Shown: positions 27,255 through 32,167 of the stretch, one piece after another | How the letters are laid out: each line of letters starts with the position of its first letter | How positions within the stretch are numbered: the stretch's first letter is position 1 | Source of the DNA: Chitinophagaceae bacterium | GTDB taxonomy: Bacteria > Bacteroidota > Bacteroidia > Chitinophagales > Chitinophagaceae | NCBI GenBank assembly: GCA_025363075.1 | Contig: JANYEP010000206.1 | Span: 1-32,167, forward strand | Direction: 5' to 3' | Length of the DNA stretch: 32,167 nt | The notes under the pieces: model-generated | The model's database searches: none | The model's input: the letters and a program-made list of their open reading frames with translations, nothing else | What the model was told of the DNA's origin: nothing | Translations under genes and position numbers: made by a program

Positions 27255-28304
27255 ATGCTTTCTCACTTCCTTACCTACGATGACATTCAATTGGTGCCAT
27301 CATTTTCATCAGTTTCTTCTAGAAAAAATATTAGCCTTGCAACCAAAGTTACAAAAAACTATAGTCTTTGTATTCCCTTGGTAGCAAGCTGTATGGACAC
27401 AGTGTGTGAACATAAAATGGCTATCGCTATTGCACAAATGGGAGGCGTTGGTTGCATACATAGGTTTATGACTATTGAGCAACAATCAAAAGAAGTTGCT
27501 AATATTTTGGTTGGTTTAAAGGAAGAAAAAGTAAATGCTATTTGGAAAACCAGTGGCATTGAAAATATTCCAGTAATGGCTGCTGTGGGTGCAAATGGCG
27601 ATTATGCAGAACGAGCAACTTCACTTGTAAATGCTGGTGCAAATATTATTTTAATTGATGTGGCTCACGGTCATCACAAAAACGTTAAAGATGCGATTGC
27701 TGCACTAAAAAAATCTTTACCAAAACATATTGACATTATAGCTGGAAATATTGCAAGTGCCAAAGCTGCACAAGATTTGGAGGCTTGGGGTGCTGATGGT
27801 TTAAGAGTAGGTGTAGGAGGAGGCTCTCTTTGCACAACACGCATAAAGACTGGTTTTGGCGTACCAAATGTTACTTGTCTGCAACAAATTATTTCAGTTT
27901 CTACAATTCCAGTGATGGCAGATGGTGGCATTAAAACAAGTGGAGATATTGCAAAAGCATTGGCTTTAGGCTCACATTGTGTAATGTTGGGGTCGTTAAT
28001 TGCTGGTACTAAAGAAGCTCCTGGACAAGTGATAGAAAAACCAAATGGGCTGTATAAACGCTATCGTGGTGCAGCATCTTTAGAAACTAAAACTGTTCAC
28101 GGTCAAGAACAAAGAAATGTTGAAGGAGAATCAACTGTTATTCCTTTTAAAGGTGGGGTTAAGTTTGTTATTGCAGGACTGCTCGATGGTGTTCGTTCTG
28201 CATTGAGTTATGGCGGTGCAAATAACTTAAATGAATTTAGACCCGAATTTGTAATTGTAACCAATGCTGGGCAAGCAGAAGCGAAACCACATTTGTTGTT
28301 TTAG
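27255..28304 (+). CDS. IMP dehydrogenase/GMP reductase family protein lacking CBS domains (GMP-reductase-like)
   Basis: 349 aa. 'LTYDDIQLVPSFSSVSSR', 'DVAHGHHKNV', 'VGVGGGSLCTTRIKTGFGVPN' catalytic Cys loop, 'MADGGIKTSGDIAKALALGSHCVMLGSLIAGT'. No CBS insertion. Confidence 0.88.
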   Translation: MLSHFLTYDDIQLVPSFSSVSSRKNISLATKVTKNYSLCIPLVASCMDTVCEHKMAIAIAQMGGVGCIHRFMTIEQQSKEVANILVGLKEEKVNAIWKTSGIENIPVMAAVGANGDYAERATSLVNAGANIILIDVAHGHHKNVKDAIAALKKSLPKHIDIIAGNIASAKAAQDLEAWGADGLRVGVGGGSLCTTRIKTGFGVPNVTCLQQIISVSTIPVMADGGIKTSGDIAKALALGSHCVMLGSLIAGTKEAPGQVIEKPNGLYKRYRGAASLETKTVHGQEQRNVEGESTVIPFKGGVKFVIAGLLDGVRSALSYGGANNLNEFRPEFVIVTNAGQAEAKPHLLF

Positions 28305-28377
28305 ATAAAAAATCTTACATAAAGGGGAAATTTATAGAATATTGGAAAAAACTTTTCCACAAACAACCCCAAACCCC

Positions 28378-28385
28378 TACTTTTG
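28378..28385 (+). promoter_or_regulatory. Candidate Bacteroidota -7 promoter element (TACTTTTG) for rpoB
   Basis: Matches TAnnTTTG, 96 nt upstream of the rpoB ATG. A weak TTTTCC -33-like element lies 19 nt upstream (28353-28358). Confidence 0.45.
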
Positions 28386-28481
28386 CAATCCTTTATTTTT
28401 TAGATTGGTACCACAAGTGAGTTATGGCCATTAAAACACTTGTAAAATTGCATATTTTTAGCTAAACCGGATTACACATTT

Positions 28482-31400
28482 ATGTCTACAACAACCTTAA
28501 ACACTAGGATTAATTTTGCTAAAACAAAACACCTAGCAGCAGCTCCTGACTTACTGGATATTCAGTTAGAGTCTTTCAGAGAGTTTTTTCAGTTGGAAAC
28601 AACGCCAGATAAGCGTAATAACGAGGGATTGTTTAAAGTATTTAAGGAAAACTTTCCTATTACAGATACTCGTAACATCTTCGTATTAGAGTTTTTAGAT
28701 TACTTTATTGATCCACCACGCTACACAATTGTTGAGTGTATGGAACGTGGATTAACTTATGCTGTGCCTCTAAAAGCCAAGCTTCGTTTAAGTTGTAATG
28801 ATGAAGAACACGTAGATTTCCAAACGATTGTTCAAGATGTATTTTTAGGGAACATTCCTTATATGACACCAAGAGGAACTTTCGTTGTGAATGGTGCTGA
28901 GCGTGTAATTGTTTCTCAATTACATCGTTCTCCAGGGGTTTTCTTTGGTCAATCTACTCATCCTAATGGTACTAAAATTTATTCTGCTCGTGTAATTCCT
29001 TTTAAAGGAGCTTGGATGGAGTTTGCTACAGACATTAACAATGTTATGTATGCATATATTGACAGAAAAAAGAAATTCCCCGTAACTACTTTATTACGTT
29101 CAATTGGTTTTGAAACTGATAAAGACATTTTGGAATTATTTGGAATGGCTGATGAAATTCCTGTGGATGCAGAAGGTTTGCAACCTCACGTTGGTAGAAA
29201 ATTAGCTGCTCGTGTTTTAAGAACTTGGGTAGAAGATTTTGTGGATGAAGACACAGGTGAAGTTGTGAGTATCGAACGTAACGAAATCGTTATGGAGCGT
29301 GATACAGTTTTAGATGAGGATGGTATTGAGACCATTGTTGAAATGGGTATTGAAAGTATCTTTATTCAAAAAGAAGAATTGGGTGGAGATTATGCTATTA
29401 TTTACAATACACTAAATAAGGATACTTCAAACAGTGAGTTGGAGGCTGTTCAACACATCTATCGCCAATTGCGTGGTGCTGATGCTCCAGATAATGAAAC
29501 TGCACGTGGTATAATTGATAAATTATTTTTCTCTGACAAACGTTATGATTTAGGAGAAGTAGGTCGTTATAAAGTAAACAGAAAGTTAGAACACGCAACC
29601 CCAATTGATAAAAAGGTTTTAACAAAACAAGATATCATTGAAATCATCAAATACTTAGTTCGTTTAACGAATGCTAAGGCAGAAATTGATGATATTGATC
29701 ACTTATCAAATCGTCGTGTGAGAACAGTTGGCGAACAATTATATGCTCAATTTGGAGTAGGATTGGCACGTATGGCTCGTACAATTCGTGAAAGAATGAA
29801 TGTAAGAGACAATGAGGTTTTCACACCTGTTGATTTGATTAATGCTCGTACACTTTCTTCTGTTATTAACTCATTTTTTGGTACATCTCAATTATCTCAA
29901 TTCTTAGATCAAACTAATCCGCTTTCTGAAATTACGCACAAACGTCGTATTTCAGCATTAGGACCCGGAGGTTTAAGTAGAGAAAGAGCGGGTTTTGAGG
30001 TTCGTGACGTACACTACTCACACTATGGTCGTTTGTGTACTATTGAAACACCAGAGGGGCCAAACATTGGTTTGATTTCTACACTTTGCGTTCATGCTGC
30101 TATTAATGATATGGGCTTTATTGAAACGCCATATCGTAAAGTTGATAATGGAAGAGTGAATTTGAAAGAATTCAAATTTATGAGTGCAGAGGAGGAAGAA
30201 GAAAAGAAAATTGCACAATCAAATACACCAATTGATGATAAAGGTAATTTCCTTGAAGAGAAAATTGTAAGTAGAGATACTGGTGATTTCCCAATTTTAG
30301 ATAAAGCCGATGTTCAATATATGGACGTTGCACCAAACCAAATTGTTGGTTTGTCTGCATCATTAATTCCTTTCCTTGAACATGACGATGCTAACCGTGC
30401 CTTGATGGGATCGAATATGCAACGTCAAGCTGTACCATTAATTAGAATGGATGCACCAATTGTAGGTACTGGATTAGAAGCAAAAGCAGCATTGGATGCT
30501 CGTATTCAAATTCACGCAGAAGGAACTGGTGTTGTTGAGTTTGTTGATTCAAGAGAAATACACATTTTGTATGATAGAAATGATGGCGATAGGCTTATTT
30601 CTTTCGACAATGATTTGATGATTTATAAACTAACTAAGTTCGTTAAAACAAACCAATCTACTTGTATTAACCTACGTCCTGCTGTTAAAAAAGGACAAAA
30701 AGTTAAAAAAGGCGATTTCTTAACTGAAGGTTATGCTACCCAAAATGGTGAATTAGCTTTAGGTAGAAACTTGGTGGTTGCATTTATGCCTTGGAAAGGT
30801 TACAACTTTGAGGATGCGATTGTAATTAACGAAAAAGTGGTGCGTGAAGATTTATTTACTTCTTTACACATTGATGAATATGAATTAGAAGTTAGAGACA
30901 CTAAATTAGGTGAGGAAGAATTAACTTCTGACATTCCAAATATTAGTGAAGAAGCAACTAAAGACTTAGATGAGTATGGTATTGTAAGGATTGGTGCTAC
31001 TATTAAAGAAGGCGATATTTTGATTGGAAAAATTACTCCAAAAGGAGAAAGTGATCCAACTCCAGAAGAAAAATTATTGCGTGCAATCTTTGGTGATAAA
31101 GCAGGAGATGCAAAAGACGCTTCTTTAAAAGCTCCAAACGGAACTGAGGGAACTGTTATCGACAAAAAATTGTTTCAACGTGCTAAGAAAGATAAAAATT
31201 CTAAAGTTCGTGAAAAAGCAGCTTTAGAAAAAGTTGAAAAAGCATATCATTTGGTTGTTGATGCTTTAAAAGAACAGTTAGTTGGTAAACTTCAAATTTT
31301 ATTGAAAGACAAAACTTCTAATGGCGTAACAAATAGTTATGGTGAAGTTTTAATTGGAAAAGGAGTTAAATTCAATTCTAAAAACCTTTCAACATTAGAT

Positions 31401-32167
31401 GTTCAAGGTATTAATCCATTAGGTTGGACAGGCGAAGAAAATGTTGACCAAGCTATCAATACTTTATTGCACAACTACACTATTAAGTACAACGAAGAGT
31501 TAGGTAGATTTAAACGTGATAAGTTTAATATTTCAATTGGTGATGAATTACCTGCTGGTGTATTAAAACTTGCTAAAGTATATCTTGCAGTAAAGCGTAA
31601 GTTGAAAGTGGGAGATAAAATGGCTGGTCGTCACGGAAATAAAGGTATTGTTGCTAAAATTGTGCGTGCCGAGGATATGCCATTTATGGAAGATGGAACA
31701 CCTGTTGATATTGTGTTAAATCCATTGGGTGTACCTTCTCGTATGAACTTAGGACAAATTTATGAAACCATTTTAGGTTGGACAGGTTTGAAACTTGGTA
31801 GAAAATATGCAACACCAATTTTCGATGGTGCAACCACTACCGAAATTGAAAACTTGTGTGTTGAAGCTAATATTCCTTTAAACGGACATACTTATTTGTA
31901 TGATGGCGAAACGGGCGAAAGATTTCACCAAAAAGCAACTGTGGGTGTTATTTATGTAATTAAACTACATCATATGGTGGATGATAAAATGCACGCTCGT
32001 AGTATAGGACCATATAGCTTAATTACACAACAACCATTGGGTGGTAAAGCACAGTTTGGTGGTCAAAGATTTGGTGAAATGGAGGTTTGGGCATTGGAGG
32101 CCTATGGTGCCGCTAACATTTTACAAGAATTATTGACACTTAAATCTGATGATATTATTGGTCGTGC
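28482..32167 (+). CDS. rpoB: DNA-directed RNA polymerase subunit beta (3' end truncated by window)
   Basis: Open frame from ATG 28482 ([36 protein letters not shown]…) to the window edge. '[66 protein letters not shown]' and '[29 protein letters not shown]' are diagnostic. Absent from the ORF track because no stop occurs. Confidence 0.98.
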   Translation, partial: MSTTTLNTRINFAKTKHLAAAPDLLDIQLESFREFFQLETTPDKRNNEGLFKVFKENFPITDTRNIFVLEFLDYFIDPPRYTIVECMERGLTYAVPLKAKLRLSCNDEEHVDFQTIVQDVFLGNIPYMTPRGTFVVNGAERVIVSQLHRSPGVFFGQSTHPNGTKIYSARVIPFKGAWMEFATDINNVMYAYIDRKKKFPVTTLLRSIGFETDKDILELFGMADEIPVDAEGLQPHVGRKLAARVLRTWVEDFVDEDTGEVVSIERNEIVMERDTVLDEDGIETIVEMGIESIFIQKEELGGDYAIIYNTLNKDTSNSELEAVQHIYRQLRGADAPDNETARGIIDKLFFSDKRYDLGEVGRYKVNRKLEHATPIDKKVLTKQDIIEIIKYLVRLTNAKAEIDDIDHLSNRRVRTVGEQLYAQFGVGLARMARTIRERMNVRDNEVFTPVDLINARTLSSVINSFFGTSQLSQFLDQTNPLSEITHKRRISALGPGGLSRERAGFEVRDVHYSHYGRLCTIETPEGPNIGLISTLCVHAAINDMGFIETPYRKVDNGRVNLKEFKFMSAEEEEEKKIAQSNTPIDDKGNFLEEKIVSRDTGDFPILDKADVQYMDVAPNQIVGLSASLIPFLEHDDANRALMGSNMQRQAVPLIRMDAPIVGTGLEAKAALDARIQIHAEGTGVVEFVDSREIHILYDRNDGDRLISFDNDLMIYKLTKFVKTNQSTCINLRPAVKKGQKVKKGDFLTEGYATQNGELALGRNLVVAFMPWKGYNFEDAIVINEKVVREDLFTSLHIDEYELEVRDTKLGEEELTSDIPNISEEATKDLDEYGIVRIGATIKEGDILIGKITPKGESDPTPEEKLLRAIFGDKAGDAKDASLKAPNGTEGTVIDKKLFQRAKKDKNSKVREKAALEKVEKAYHLVVDALKEQLVGKLQILLKDKTSNGVTNSYGEVLIGKGVKFNSKNLSTLDVQGINPLGWTGEENVDQAINTLLHNYTIKYNEELGRFKRDKFNISIGDELPAGVLKLAKVYLAVKRKLKVGDKMAGRHGNKGIVAKIVRAEDMPFMEDGTPVDIVLNPLGVPSRMNLGQIYETILGWTGLKLGRKYATPIFDGATTTEIENLCVEANIPLNGHTYLYDGETGERFHQKATVGVIYVIKLHHMVDDKMHARSIGPYSLITQQPLGGKAQFGGQRFGEMEVWALEAYGAANILQELLTLKSDDIIGR

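Noticed and set aside
29860-30060. Possible rifampicin-resistance signature in rpoB
   Set aside because: The cluster reads [32 protein letters not shown] with the canonical D, H, R and S residues (E. coli 516/526/529/531) intact.
29398-31165. Minus-strand ORFs 29398-29625, 30018-30218, 30178-30363, 30800-31165
   Set aside because: Antisense to the continuous rpoB reading frame, which the ORF track omits only because its stop is outside the window.
1-32167. CRISPR array, prophage, transposon or toxin-antitoxin/defence cluster
   Set aside because: No regularly spaced repeats, integrase/transposase motifs, or recognisable defence proteins were seen in any frame.

Overview
This 32 kb window is an AT-rich, gene-dense chromosomal segment from a Bacteroidota bacterium. 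Protein style (GldC, GldE-like CNNM protein, two-domain ChrA) and TAnnTTTG-like promoters suggest something near Chitinophagaceae. Almost everything is housekeeping or core accessory: amino-acid/dicarboxylate transporters, TatD, tRNA-Ser(GGA), chromate transporter, EngB GTPase, OsmC, Tmk, a rhomboid-family protein, SerA, TyrRS, ClpS, GldC, YqeY, CvpA, an LpxL-type acyltransferase, GcvH, cyclophilin, an M1 peptidase, MazG, a class V aminotransferase, a CNNM/CorC protein, MarC, an IMPDH/GMPR-family enzyme, and the 5' ~90% of rpoB. The ORF track misses rpoB because no stop lies in the window. I found no CRISPR array, phage, transposase, toxin-antitoxin or recognisable defence island. I do not see a clear new multi-gene system. 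The observations most worth a second look are: (1) an M1 metallopeptidase that appears fused to a C-terminal outer-membrane (Omp85-like) barrel; (2) a rhomboid homologue whose catalytic Ser appears replaced by Asn; (3) rpoB preceded by a guaB/guaC-family gene instead of rplJL; (4) an 11-bp-phased heptamer repeat next to a compact potential RNA structure at 2956-3066; (5) all four convergent gene junctions having 0-4 bp spacing.
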